NCBI GenBank assembly: GCA_937898205.1
Contig: CALEJC010000248.1
Span: 1 to 9,848 of the forward strand
Source of the DNA: an uncultured Bacteroidales bacterium
Lineage (GTDB): Bacteria > Bacteroidota > Bacteroidia > Bacteroidales > UBA932
Direction of reading: 5' to 3'
DNA length: 9,848 nucleotides
This document shows, piece by piece, positions 1-7,762 of this stretch; position 1 is the first letter of the stretch; each line of letters starts with the position of its first letter. A program made the position numbers and the translations under genes. The notes below the pieces were generated by a model, which was given only the letters and a program-made list of their open reading frames with translations, had not been told where the DNA came from and ran no database searches.

Positions 1-237
1 CTCAGCACGATTGGCCTTGTATTCGGGATACATCTGATTGCGGAATGTACCTCCCGGCGGATCAAATCCCACAGCAACAGCCTCGGGACGCTCTCGATCA
101 AGCAACTCAAGGAGATATTTGGTAAAACCAAACAATATAGAAGTATCTATGCCTTTAGAGTTGACCATAGGTCGGCCCATAAAGGCATAGTACATCTTAA
201 AAACCAGCGCGTGGCCGTCTATCAGGAATAATTTCAT
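1..237 (-). CDS. polA: DNA polymerase I, N-terminal part (cut by window edge)
   Basis: Only the first 79 codons are present and the gene runs off the left edge. They belong to the 5'-3' exonuclease (FEN-like) domain of DNA polymerase I, which removes RNA primers and damaged strands during Okazaki fragment maturation and excision repair. Visible marks are the N-terminal strand 'KLFLIDGHALVFKMYYAF', whose D7 is the expected first metal ligand, and the block around residues 55-77 (AVGFDPPGGTFRNQMYPEYK...R) with D59, R66, Y70 and K74, typical of the family. The ATG at 237 lies 10 bp after the gdhA stop with no terminator between, so readthrough from gdhA is likely. The polymerase domain cannot be seen. 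An exonuclease-only paralogue cannot be excluded, but the Bacteroidetes-like N-terminus fits PolA well. Confidence 0.88.
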   Translation of the reverse strand, partial: MKLFLIDGHALVFKMYYAFMGRPMVNSKGIDTSILFGFTKYLLELLDRERPEAVAVGFDPPGGTFRNQMYPEYKANRAE

Positions 238-247
238 TTAATGTTGA

Positions 248-1591
248 TTAGATGCTGCCCTGCTCAAGCATTGCAGTGGCAACTTTCATAAAGCCGGCAA
301 TATTTGCTCCCTTTACATAGTCAACTTTTCCGTCCGGCTGAGTGCCATATTTAACACAAGCCTCATGGATTGATTTCATGATATAGTGGAGTTTCTCATC
401 AACTTCCTCGCCGCTCCAACTGATATGTGAAGCATTTTGGGTCATCTCAAGACCGGAAGTAGCCACGCCACCTGCATTTACAGCCTTTCCTGGAGCAAAG
501 AGTACTCCCGCCTTCTGGAAATAGTGGATAGCCTCAGGCTGGCAGCCCATATTTGAAACCTCACAGCAGCACCATGTGCCGTTGTCTACAAGCTCCTTGG
601 CATCAGCTTCGCTGAGCTCGTTCTGGAAAGCACAAGGCAATGCTATGTCACACTTGACACTCCAAGCCTTCTTGCCTGCCACAAAGTGAGCTTTTTCAGG
701 GAACTTGGTTGCCATATCCTCCACGCGGTTGCGATTTGAAGCTCTCATCACAAGCATGTAGTCTATCATCTCCTGAGTGATGCCCTCCGGGATCTCACAC
801 ACTCCGTCAGGACCTGAAACAGCCACAACCTTTGCACCAAGTTCTGTTGCTTTGATACAAGCACCCCAAGCTACATTACCAAAACCGGACACTGCTACTG
901 TGCAGCCCTTGATATCTTTTCCTGCATGCTTAAGAAGGTTTTCAGTGAAATACAACGCGCCAAAACCGGTTGCTTCCGGGCGAAGAATAGATCCTCCCCA
1001 TGTAGAGCCCTTACCTGTTATCACACCCGTATTATACTGGCGTGCAAGTTTCTTATACATTCCGTAGAGATAGCCGATCTCACGCGAGCCCACTCCCACG
1101 TCACCGGCAGGAATATCCTGATCAGGACCTATGCAGTTCCAGAGCTCAAGCATGAATGCCTGACAGAAACGCATAATCTCCTCATTTGACTTTCCTGCAG
1201 GATCAAAATCAGAACCGCCCTTTGCACCGCCCATCGGAAGTGTAGTGAGTGCGTTTTTGAATGTCTGCTCAAAACCAAGGAATTTCAGCATAGAAGGAGA
1301 CACTGCCCTATGAAATCTCAGGCCACCCTTATAAGGACCAATTGCACTATTAAACTGCACACGATAACCGGTATTGGTCTGGACGTCTCCTCTGTCATCA
1401 ACCCATGTCACACGGAACGTAAAGATGCGGTCCGGCTCGACCATCCTCTCCACAATCTTTGCTTTTTCAAACTCCGGATGTTGATTATATACTTCTTCGA
1501 TGCTCTCAAGCACCTCTTGCACTGCCTGCAAATACTCGTTTTCAAGAGGGTACTTAGCCCCCAGACGAGCCATAATGTCTTTAGTCTTCAT
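248..1591 (-). CDS. gdhA: Glutamate dehydrogenase, NAD-type cofactor site
   Basis: This 447-residue protein is a full-length hexameric-type glutamate dehydrogenase (glutamate + NAD(P)+ + H2O <-> 2-oxoglutarate + NH4+ + NAD(P)H), acting in the cytoplasm. The substrate domain shows GPYKGGLRFH (K88), FKNAL (K112), LPMGGAKGGSDFDP (catalytic K124) and PAGDVGVG (D164). The Rossmann domain has SGFGNVAWG at 235-243 and VSGPDG at 258-263. F237, P261 and D262 match by position the NAD-selecting residues F238, P262 and D263 of the Clostridium symbiosum enzyme. NADP enzymes such as E. coli GdhA have GSGNVA and a SDS-type loop instead. I therefore infer NAD preference, although the symbol gdhA is often used for NADP forms. 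The segment 341-350 (CCCEVSNMGC) is cysteine rich. The gene begins 34 bp after korB and lies in the same transcription unit as korAB; no separate promoter was seen. Confidence 0.96.
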   Translation of the reverse strand: MKTKDIMARLGAKYPLENEYLQAVQEVLESIEEVYNQHPEFEKAKIVERMVEPDRIFTFRVTWVDDRGDVQTNTGYRVQFNSAIGPYKGGLRFHRAVSPSMLKFLGFEQTFKNALTTLPMGGAKGGSDFDPAGKSNEEIMRFCQAFMLELWNCIGPDQDIPAGDVGVGSREIGYLYGMYKKLARQYNTGVITGKGSTWGGSILRPEATGFGALYFTENLLKHAGKDIKGCTVAVSGFGNVAWGACIKATELGAKVVAVSGPDGVCEIPEGITQEMIDYMLVMRASNRNRVEDMATKFPEKAHFVAGKKAWSVKCDIALPCAFQNELSEADAKELVDNGTWCCCEVSNMGCQPEAIHYFQKAGVLFAPGKAVNAGGVATSGLEMTQNASHISWSGEEVDEKLHYIMKSIHEACVKYGTQPDGKVDYVKGANIAGFMKVATAMLEQGSI

Positions 1592-1625
1592 AATAAGTTA
1601 TTAAGTATTAGTGTGTATTATTTGA

Positions 1626-2648
1626 TTATTCCACTTCCCATGTCGTGCCGCTGTGGAGCAACTCATCCATGCAATGTATCTTTGACTTTGCCATCACCTC
1701 CTTTACCTGGTCTCTGACACCGTCATCGTAGGTGATATCCTTCACGTCTCTAATAACACCCAGAGCCACAGGATATTCAGGTCCTTTCATCTCAGCGAGA
1801 GCCATGTGCATACCGATATTGTTTGTATGGGCATCATGCACAAGCACATCGTCGATAGAAAATCCACCTTCGTCTCCGATATGGACTACACGCAACTTCT
1901 TGCCATCATAGATCAGACCCTTGTCTTGGTTTTTACCAAAAACCATCTTCTCACCATGTCTAAGGACAATTGTAGTATCGGCTTTGGTAGCAGGATCCGA
2001 GAGTCTCTTGTGTGCTCCGTCGTTAAAGATAACACAATTTGTCAACATTTCCATAACCGAGCAACCATCATGCAGCGCCGCTGCAGTCATAATCTCTTCA
2101 TTGAGCTTGAGCTCCACATCAAGAGAGCGTGCAAAAAAAGTACCCTGAGCACCAAGCACCAGTCCACCCGGATTAAACGGATGCTCGACTGTGCCATATG
2201 GCGAAGTCTTGGTGATAGCACCAAACTTCGATGTCGGAGAATACTGTCCCTTGGTCAGGCCATAAATCTGGTTGTTGATCAGCAGGATGTTAATATCAAT
2301 ATTTCGACGGATAGCGTGGATAAAATGATTACCACCGATGGCAAGCGCGTCACCATCTCCGCAGACCTGCCACACAGTAAGTTGCGGGTTGGCAACCTTG
2401 ATACCTGTTGCGATCGGAGTAGCTCTACCGTGGATACTATGGAAACCATAGGTATCCATGTAGTATGGCAGACGCGAAGAACATCCGATTCCGGACACTA
2501 CCACATATCTTTCCTTATCGTAGTTCAGGGCCTGGCTCACCTTAGGAAGGGCTCTCTGAAGAGCTGCCAATACGGCATGATCACCACAACCGGGACACCA
2601 TCTGACTTCCTGGTCACTTTTGAAATCTTTAAATGTCAGCGTTGCCAT
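1626..2648 (-). CDS. korB: 2-oxoacid:ferredoxin oxidoreductase, beta (TPP-binding) subunit
   Basis: This 340-residue beta subunit carries the thiamine diphosphate site and, in this family, one iron-sulfur cluster. It works with KorA to oxidise a 2-oxoacid (probably 2-oxoglutarate) to acyl-CoA, CO2 and reduced ferredoxin, or to run the reverse reaction. The TPP/Mg motif starts at GDGDALAIGG (97-106) and ends at INN (124-126), followed by the family signature QIYGLTKGQYSPTS (127-140). Likely cluster ligands are C18 and C21 of CPGCGDH, with C56 (GIGCSSRLP) and C196 as further candidates. The length and the fused partner subunit resemble the KorAB type known from Mycobacterium tuberculosis. The ATG at 2648 is 2 bp after the korA stop, so translation is probably coupled. 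No ferredoxin or separate delta subunit lies nearby. The exact substrate is inferred from similarity and from the gdhA neighbour. Confidence 0.93.
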   Translation of the reverse strand: MATLTFKDFKSDQEVRWCPGCGDHAVLAALQRALPKVSQALNYDKERYVVVSGIGCSSRLPYYMDTYGFHSIHGRATPIATGIKVANPQLTVWQVCGDGDALAIGGNHFIHAIRRNIDINILLINNQIYGLTKGQYSPTSKFGAITKTSPYGTVEHPFNPGGLVLGAQGTFFARSLDVELKLNEEIMTAAALHDGCSVMEMLTNCVIFNDGAHKRLSDPATKADTTIVLRHGEKMVFGKNQDKGLIYDGKKLRVVHIGDEGGFSIDDVLVHDAHTNNIGMHMALAEMKGPEYPVALGVIRDVKDITYDDGVRDQVKEVMAKSKIHCMDELLHSGTTWEVE

Positions 2649-2650
2649 AA

Positions 2651-4489
2651 TTAAATATGTTTTTGAATCTCAGAAACCAACTCACTCACAAGGAATGGCT
2701 GACCCTGAATCTTATTAAACTTAATAAAGTTCTTCTCTGGGAACTGAGCTCTGAGGTAGTCTGCAAACTGTCCTGAGTTGAGCTCGCACACGAGTATCTC
2801 CTCAAAGCGGGAGAACACTTCTTTTGTATTGGCAGGAAGAGGGTTGATATAATCAAAATGGACATAAGAAACATCTCCGATCTCCTTTACGGCAGAGAGG
2901 ATATGTCCATAAGTTCCACCCCAGCCCACTACCAGAAGCTTACCGCTATCAGCACCATTGAGCATCTCGAGTTTAGGAATGAAATCCGCTACTTTGGCGA
3001 CTTTTTCAGCTCTCTCCCTTACCATCATCTCATGGTTGGCCGGATCTGTCGACACCACGCCCTCATGGGTCTTCTCAAGACCACCTACTCTGTGCTCAAG
3101 ACCTCTCTGTCCCGGAATCGCCCAACGGCGGACGAGAGTTTCAGGGTCTCTTCTAAACGGATAGTATTTCTCGCCTTCCTTCATGAGCCCTCTCACAAAC
3201 GGAGGCTTGATCTCAGGATAGTCTTTCATTGCAGGGATCCTCCATGGCTCTGAGCCGTTGCCGAGGAAGCCCTCCGAGAGAAGCACTACAGGAGTCATGT
3301 GCTCAAGCGCAATCTTACATGCGTTAAATGCAGCATCAAAGCAGTTTGCAGGCGAATGAGCAGCGATCACCACCAGCGGACATTCGCCATTGCGGCCATA
3401 GAGCGCCTGATTGAGATCAGACTGCTCGGTCTTGGTAGGAAGACCTGTTGAAGGGCCGCCGCGCTGCACATCGACAATCACAAGCGGCAGCTCAGTCATC
3501 ACTGCCAGGCCAAGAGCTTCTGACTTCAAAGACAGGCCCGGGCCGGAAGTTGTAGTCACCGCAAGATTTCCGGCAAACGCAGCGCCGATTGCGGTACAGA
3601 TGCCTGCGATCTCATCTTCTGCCTGAAGGGTCTTTGCTCCCAAGCTTTTGTGGATTGCAAGTTCCTCAAGAATCGCGGTCGCAGGAGTGATAGGGTATGA
3701 GCCACAGAAGAGGCTCAAACCACTTTTCTCCGATGCGGCAAGAAGACCCCATGCTGTGGCCTGATTACCTGAAATATTTCTATATGTTCCTTTTTTCAGA
3801 CTATGCGACGGCTCAATGGCATAGGTATTGGCGATAAGCTGGATATTTGCGGCATAATTAAACCCGTCATACAGGACTTTCTTATTTGGCTCTATCATCT
3901 CAGGATGCTTCTTGCTGAACTTCCTTTCAAGATAGCCATAGATATAATCGAGTGGTCTATGATAGATATAGCAGGCGACGCCAAGTGTAAACATATTCTT
4001 ACACTTGACCATAGTCTTATTATCCAGATTACTATCCTTAAGACTCTCAAGTGTAAGGGTGGTGATAGGAGCGGCTATGATGGTTCTGTCCTCAACACCG
4101 AGTTCAACAAATGGATTGTCGGTCTTAAATCCGGCCTTTGCTAATCCTTTCTCGTCAAAAGCATCCTGATCCACAAGGATCATGGCGTGTCTCTTGCACC
4201 ATTTTGCATTGGCCTTGAGCGCCGCAGGATTCATCGCGACAAGCAAATCGCAGAAATCTCCAGGGGTTGAGACATCTTCAGAACCGATGTGTACCTGGAA
4301 ACCTGAAACACCTGATACCGTTCCGTGCGGAGCACGGATTTCGGCAGGATAGTCCGGAAATGTAGAGAGTGTATTTCCATAGATTGCCGACATATCAGCA
4401 AAAAGAGATCCAGTCAGCTGCATACCATCGCCTGAATCTCCTACAAATCTGATCACCACCTCTTTGGTGTCAATGATTTTATGTGCCAT
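2651..4489 (-). CDS. korA: 2-oxoacid:ferredoxin oxidoreductase, fused gamma-alpha subunit
   Basis: This 612-residue cytoplasmic subunit fuses the gamma domain to the alpha domain. The gamma domain (about residues 8-190) shows RFVGDSGDGMQLTG (14-27) and AEIRAPHGTVSGVSGFQVHIG (49-69, contacts with partner and CoA region inferred). The alpha, pyrimidine-binding domain starts near 235 and shows GSYPITPATAILEELA (263-278), the conserved QAEDE (289-293) with the glutamate expected to activate TPP, and VQRGGPSTGLPT (341-352). A C-terminal domain follows to about 605. I chose the ATG at 4489 because the conserved MAHKI...EVVIRF start is there. An upstream in-frame GTG at 4528 lies in the loop of a hairpin and would add 13 unrelated residues. 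Together with KorB it forms the catalytic core. Pyruvate or branched-chain 2-oxoacids are possible alternative substrates, but the fused gamma-alpha layout and adjacent glutamate dehydrogenase favour 2-oxoglutarate. Confidence 0.93.
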   Translation of the reverse strand: MAHKIIDTKEVVIRFVGDSGDGMQLTGSLFADMSAIYGNTLSTFPDYPAEIRAPHGTVSGVSGFQVHIGSEDVSTPGDFCDLLVAMNPAALKANAKWCKRHAMILVDQDAFDEKGLAKAGFKTDNPFVELGVEDRTIIAAPITTLTLESLKDSNLDNKTMVKCKNMFTLGVACYIYHRPLDYIYGYLERKFSKKHPEMIEPNKKVLYDGFNYAANIQLIANTYAIEPSHSLKKGTYRNISGNQATAWGLLAASEKSGLSLFCGSYPITPATAILEELAIHKSLGAKTLQAEDEIAGICTAIGAAFAGNLAVTTTSGPGLSLKSEALGLAVMTELPLVIVDVQRGGPSTGLPTKTEQSDLNQALYGRNGECPLVVIAAHSPANCFDAAFNACKIALEHMTPVVLLSEGFLGNGSEPWRIPAMKDYPEIKPPFVRGLMKEGEKYYPFRRDPETLVRRWAIPGQRGLEHRVGGLEKTHEGVVSTDPANHEMMVRERAEKVAKVADFIPKLEMLNGADSGKLLVVGWGGTYGHILSAVKEIGDVSYVHFDYINPLPANTKEVFSRFEEILVCELNSGQFADYLRAQFPEKNFIKFNKIQGQPFLVSELVSEIQKHI

Positions 4490-4490
4490 C

Positions 4491-4506
4491 CCAAAAACTA
4501 TTTTGG
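4491..4506 (-). promoter_or_regulatory. Inverted repeat directly before the korA start codon
   Basis: CCAAAA and TTTTGG arms (4491-4496 and 4501-4506) flank a 4-base spacer, ending one base before the korA ATG at 4489. As RNA it could form a small hairpin beside the initiation codon; as DNA it could be an operator. Both roles are inferred. The short A/T-rich arms could also arise by chance. Confidence 0.3.
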
Positions 4507-4519
4507 ATAAACCCAGAAA

Positions 4520-4538
4520 CCCCATCACAAAGATGGGG
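4520..4538 (-). terminator. Hairpin after skp: likely weak terminator or attenuator
   Basis: On the minus strand the RNA reads CCCCATC-TTTGT-GATGGGG, a perfect 7-bp stem with a 5-base loop, followed by TTTCTGGGTTT. It begins 20 bases after the skp stop codon and lies 30 bases before the korA start. The stem is strong, but the following U-rich stretch is interrupted, so termination may be partial and korAB-gdhA may be reached by readthrough. No good promoter was seen between the hairpin and korA. Confidence 0.5.
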
Positions 4539-4558
4539 CTTCTTGATATTAAGATATA

Positions 4559-5128
4559 TTATTCTGCCTCTGCAAGAGCCTGAGCCTGGAGCTCTTCCTG
4601 AAGAGTCTCAAGGGTGCGGCCTTCTGCGATGCCGAGGACCTTGCGAGCCTCTGGAGTGAGGTCTGTACTCTGGGTTGCGTCTACATAGATAACTGTGCTG
4701 ACGTCAAATACATATACATATGCACCTGCCTTTGCAAGATCCTGAATAGTCTTATTTACCTTCTCATAGATAGGCGCCATGAGACTTTGCTGCTGCTGCT
4801 GAAGTTCAGCGTCTACAGACTGCTGGAACTCCTGGATGCGCTGCTGAATCTGAACGAGTTCCTTCTCCTTGCTCTCGCGGATAGAAGCTGTCCAAGTGCT
4901 GGCCTTTGACTGATACTGCTCATACTTTGTGTTGTACTCACCTACCAACTCGTTGAAAGTTGCCTGAACCTCCTTCTGAGAAGCGGCCATTGTTGCACGA
5001 GCATCATCTGCCTCTGGGCAAAGCTGCACGAGCTCTGAAAAATTAACGTGTGCAAACTTCTGCTGAGCAAAAGCAGAAACTGTGAGCATCGCCATTGCGA
5101 TAATAACAATGATTCTTTTCATATTCAT
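4559..5128 (-). CDS. skp: Skp/OmpH-family periplasmic chaperone
   Basis: This 189-residue protein has a signal peptide (KR at 4-5, hydrophobic 6-20, likely cut after AFA at 19-21) followed by QQKFAHVNFSEL, the usual start of mature OmpH/Skp proteins. A long helical region rich in Q, E, K and S (about 40-135) is the expected coiled-coil arm that holds unfolded outer-membrane proteins. It includes a five-glutamine run at 110-114. The strands YVYVFDVSTVIYVD (137-150) and the block DLTPEARKVLGI (156-167) complete the family pattern. The last 22 residues form an acidic tail with no recognised motif. It lies 23 bp after bamA, the insertase it serves, and is probably co-transcribed with it. M3 (5122) is an equally possible start. 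Bacteroidetes often carry two tandem ompH genes here; only one is present. Confidence 0.92.
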   Translation of the reverse strand: MNMKRIIVIIAMAMLTVSAFAQQKFAHVNFSELVQLCPEADDARATMAASQKEVQATFNELVGEYNTKYEQYQSKASTWTASIRESKEKELVQIQQRIQEFQQSVDAELQQQQQSLMAPIYEKVNKTIQDLAKAGAYVYVFDVSTVIYVDATQSTDLTPEARKVLGIAEGRTLETLQEELQAQALAEAE

Positions 5129-5151
5129 AATAATTTAATTGTATCAATTAA

Positions 5152-7731
5152 TTAAAACTGCTGTCCAATCACAAAGTGGAACTGGCTTCTATTGCTCTTG
5201 TCAGGGTTGTCAAATCCATAACCCCAGTCAACACCAAGAAGACCAACCATCGGTAAATAGATGCGAACTCCGACTCCAGCGCTGCGTTTGATTTCAAAAG
5301 GATTGAAATCTCTGATATCAGCCCAACAGTTACCACCCTCAAGGAACGCCAACGCATAGATGGTTGATGATGGCTGGAGGATAACCGGATAACGGAACTC
5401 TACAGTAAACTTATCATATACATTACCCGCATATGCATAACCGTTGCTGTTGTAGCTTGATGGCACATAAGGAGTGAGTGAGTAGTTTTCATAGCCACGG
5501 AGAGCAATCAGCTCAGAGCCATAGGTATTATATCCTGACATACCGTCACCACCCACAAGGAAGCCCTCAAATGGAGAATAGCCCCAAGACCTGTTGTAGT
5601 ATCCGAGATATCCAAACTGCGCCCTTGTCATCAGCACAAGGTCTCCGACCAACTGAGTATATACTGTGCCTGAGAACTTCCACTTATTATACTCGATCCA
5701 CTTGAACCTCTGCTTTGCGTTCCACTTGGAATAATCTACATCCTTATAGCTATCCACTGCCACTTTGTTGCCATCAGCATCAAAATCGTGCTTTCTGAAG
5801 AGCGAGAATGGAGGTGTGAGCTGAAGCGAGAAGCTAAACTCAGAACCACTTCTTGGATAGAGAGCCTGGTCACTTGAGTTTCTCACGAGATTAAACGAGT
5901 AGTTGATATTGTTGGCAATACCATCATCAAAGATGAAGTAGCCCGAATACCAGTTGGTGAGCTTATATGTCTGCCAGCTAAGTCCGTTATAGAGCACAAA
6001 ATAGCTGTCAGGCCACTTCAGACGGGTACCCAATGACGCAGAAACACCGAAGATCTCCATCTGGCGGTCGTTTCTAAGAAGGTTGAGCGCAAGATATGAG
6101 TTGGTCTGACGAGTATAGTATGCACCCAGATTGAGTGAAGTAGGCTTCTTACCAAAGAGCCAAGGCTCGGTAAAGTTGGCTGTGAGAGCTGTGTAGTAGG
6201 TACCATTGGTCTGGAAACGGAACGCCAGGTTCTGGGCATCGCCAAGAGGCACTGGTCGCCATGCTCCCTTCTCAAACATTCTCTGAGATGAGAAGTTGTT
6301 GAATGATACGCCCACGGTAGCCACAAATGTATAACCACCCCAACCACCGGAAACTTCAAGCTGGCTGGAAGGTTTCTCAGTCACGTTATAGACGAGGTCT
6401 ACCGTATTATTAAGTTGGTTAGGCAAGATAGAGTAGCCTGTAACAGGATCCATGATTGATTCAGGATCAAACTGGCCCAATGACGCAATCTCTCGGATCG
6501 AACGCTCGAAGTCGCTTTGGCTGAAGAGATATCCCGGACGGGTATAAAGCTGACGTCTAACTACTTTTTCATTGGTAATGGTGTTACCGTTGATCACGAT
6601 ATTGTTCAGAGTTGCCTGCTTTCCTTCCGTGATGCGAAGCTCAACATCTACCGAGTCGTTTTGAATATTGACCTCTACAGGCTGCACATTGAAGAAGAGG
6701 TAGCCATAGTCTCTATAAAGCTTGGTGACATCGTAGTCCGTCTGCTTGCCGCCACCTTTAAGGCGCTTTTCCATGGTCACGACATCATAGATATCACCCT
6801 TCTTGATAGCAAGCACATTGTTGAGCACATCTGTAGAGTAGACAGAATTACCAGTCCATGTGATATCGCCAAAATAATATTGATTGCCCTCATCAAAAAC
6901 AAGATCGATGCCCAGTCTATTAGGCTCTACCTCGTAGATTGAGTCACGCACGATGCGGGCATCCCTGAAACCGGCTTCGTTGAACGCACTGATTGCGTTT
7001 TTCTTGTCGTTGATATATTCCTGCTCATTGAACTTCTTGCTGCTGAAGAAGTTATAGAGTTTATTTGACTTGGTCTTCTTCATAGAACGCGCAAGTTTAA
7101 ACTCCTTGACGTGATCGTTACCTATGAAGTTGATCTCCTTGACTTTAATCTTTTCTCCTTTGTCAATTGCAAAATTGACGCGGATTGCATTTTTGATGAT
7201 TGTATCCTTGGCCACTTCTGCCTTGACCTCGCAACGAAGGAAACCCTTTTCAGCAAAATATCTCTTGATGATATCAGACGCTGTCTTCTCCACATATTCA
7301 GAAAACTCGGTTCCTCGACGGAGATTGACTCTCTCCTTGATATCCTTCATCTCTCCGGACTTGACACCGGAGAAAGTCCAAGTGGACACTCTTGGACGCT
7401 CTTTAATGCGGATAGTAAAGAAAGCCGAATCACCGGCAGCGTTAAGGCTGTCGATAGTGATAGCTACATCCTCAAAATATTTCTGCAGCCAGAGACGATC
7501 GACCATATTGGAGATATCTTCTCCTGGTACGGTGAGCTCCAAACCTTTCTGAAGACCGGTCAAAGAAATAATCTGCTGGTCATTGAAATATGTATTACCT
7601 TCTACACCGATCCCACCGACAATATACTTCTTGGGACGGTTATAATCCACCTCGACTCCCTCACTTTGTGCCGAAGCTATAAACGGCAGCAATACGAAAG
7701 CCAAAGTGGCAAAAAAGTGTCCAATTCTCAT
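5152..7731 (-). CDS. bamA: Outer-membrane protein assembly factor BamA
   Basis: This 859-residue Omp85 protein inserts beta-barrel proteins into the outer membrane. From the ATG at 7731 it starts with a signal peptide (hydrophobic 5-18, likely cut after ASA at 19-21). POTRA domains fill roughly residues 33-455; segments such as IVGGIGVEGNTYFND and IVINGNTITNEKV are typical POTRA starts. The beta barrel runs from about 457 to the end. LRGY at 744-747 matches the conserved (V/I)RG(F/Y) motif of barrel loop 6, and the protein ends in phenylalanine (VIGQQF), as expected for an outer-membrane barrel signal. An in-frame ATG at 7800 would add 23 residues inside uppS and hide the signal peptide, so it was rejected. 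The gene lies 31 bp after uppS, has a possible promoter of its own at 7751-7758, and is followed by its chaperone skp. Confidence 0.96.
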   Translation of the reverse strand: MRIGHFFATLAFVLLPFIASAQSEGVEVDYNRPKKYIVGGIGVEGNTYFNDQQIISLTGLQKGLELTVPGEDISNMVDRLWLQKYFEDVAITIDSLNAAGDSAFFTIRIKERPRVSTWTFSGVKSGEMKDIKERVNLRRGTEFSEYVEKTASDIIKRYFAEKGFLRCEVKAEVAKDTIIKNAIRVNFAIDKGEKIKVKEINFIGNDHVKEFKLARSMKKTKSNKLYNFFSSKKFNEQEYINDKKNAISAFNEAGFRDARIVRDSIYEVEPNRLGIDLVFDEGNQYYFGDITWTGNSVYSTDVLNNVLAIKKGDIYDVVTMEKRLKGGGKQTDYDVTKLYRDYGYLFFNVQPVEVNIQNDSVDVELRITEGKQATLNNIVINGNTITNEKVVRRQLYTRPGYLFSQSDFERSIREIASLGQFDPESIMDPVTGYSILPNQLNNTVDLVYNVTEKPSSQLEVSGGWGGYTFVATVGVSFNNFSSQRMFEKGAWRPVPLGDAQNLAFRFQTNGTYYTALTANFTEPWLFGKKPTSLNLGAYYTRQTNSYLALNLLRNDRQMEIFGVSASLGTRLKWPDSYFVLYNGLSWQTYKLTNWYSGYFIFDDGIANNINYSFNLVRNSSDQALYPRSGSEFSFSLQLTPPFSLFRKHDFDADGNKVAVDSYKDVDYSKWNAKQRFKWIEYNKWKFSGTVYTQLVGDLVLMTRAQFGYLGYYNRSWGYSPFEGFLVGGDGMSGYNTYGSELIALRGYENYSLTPYVPSSYNSNGYAYAGNVYDKFTVEFRYPVILQPSSTIYALAFLEGGNCWADIRDFNPFEIKRSAGVGVRIYLPMVGLLGVDWGYGFDNPDKSNRSQFHFVIGQQF

Positions 7732-7750
7732 CTCAAAAATCAATAATTTG

Positions 7751-7758
7751 CAAATATA
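7751..7758 (-). promoter_or_regulatory. bamA: Candidate promoter of bamA-skp (Bacteroidetes -7 box)
   Basis: On the minus strand TATATTTG matches the Bacteroidetes -7 consensus TAnnTTTG exactly. TTTC, one mismatch from the TTTG -33 box, lies 19 bases upstream at 7778-7781, inside the last codons of uppS. Transcription would start around 7744, about a dozen bases before the bamA ATG at 7731. The motif is short and its setting A/T-rich, so chance matches are possible. Confidence 0.45.
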
Positions 7759-7762
7759 GTAA

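Noticed and set aside
1806..2654. Plus-strand open frame of 282 codons opposite korB
   Set aside because: It lies antisense to a clearly conserved gene, shows no recognisable domain or signal, and is explained by the codon pattern of korB.
4490..4528. Upstream in-frame GTG/ATG start for korA
   Set aside because: It sits within the terminator-like hairpin, and the conserved N-terminus begins at the ATG at 4489.
4787..4801. CTG/CAG repeat in skp as a phase-variable microsatellite
   Set aside because: Only five glutamine codons long, a triplet unit that cannot change frame, and glutamine runs are common in Skp coiled coils.
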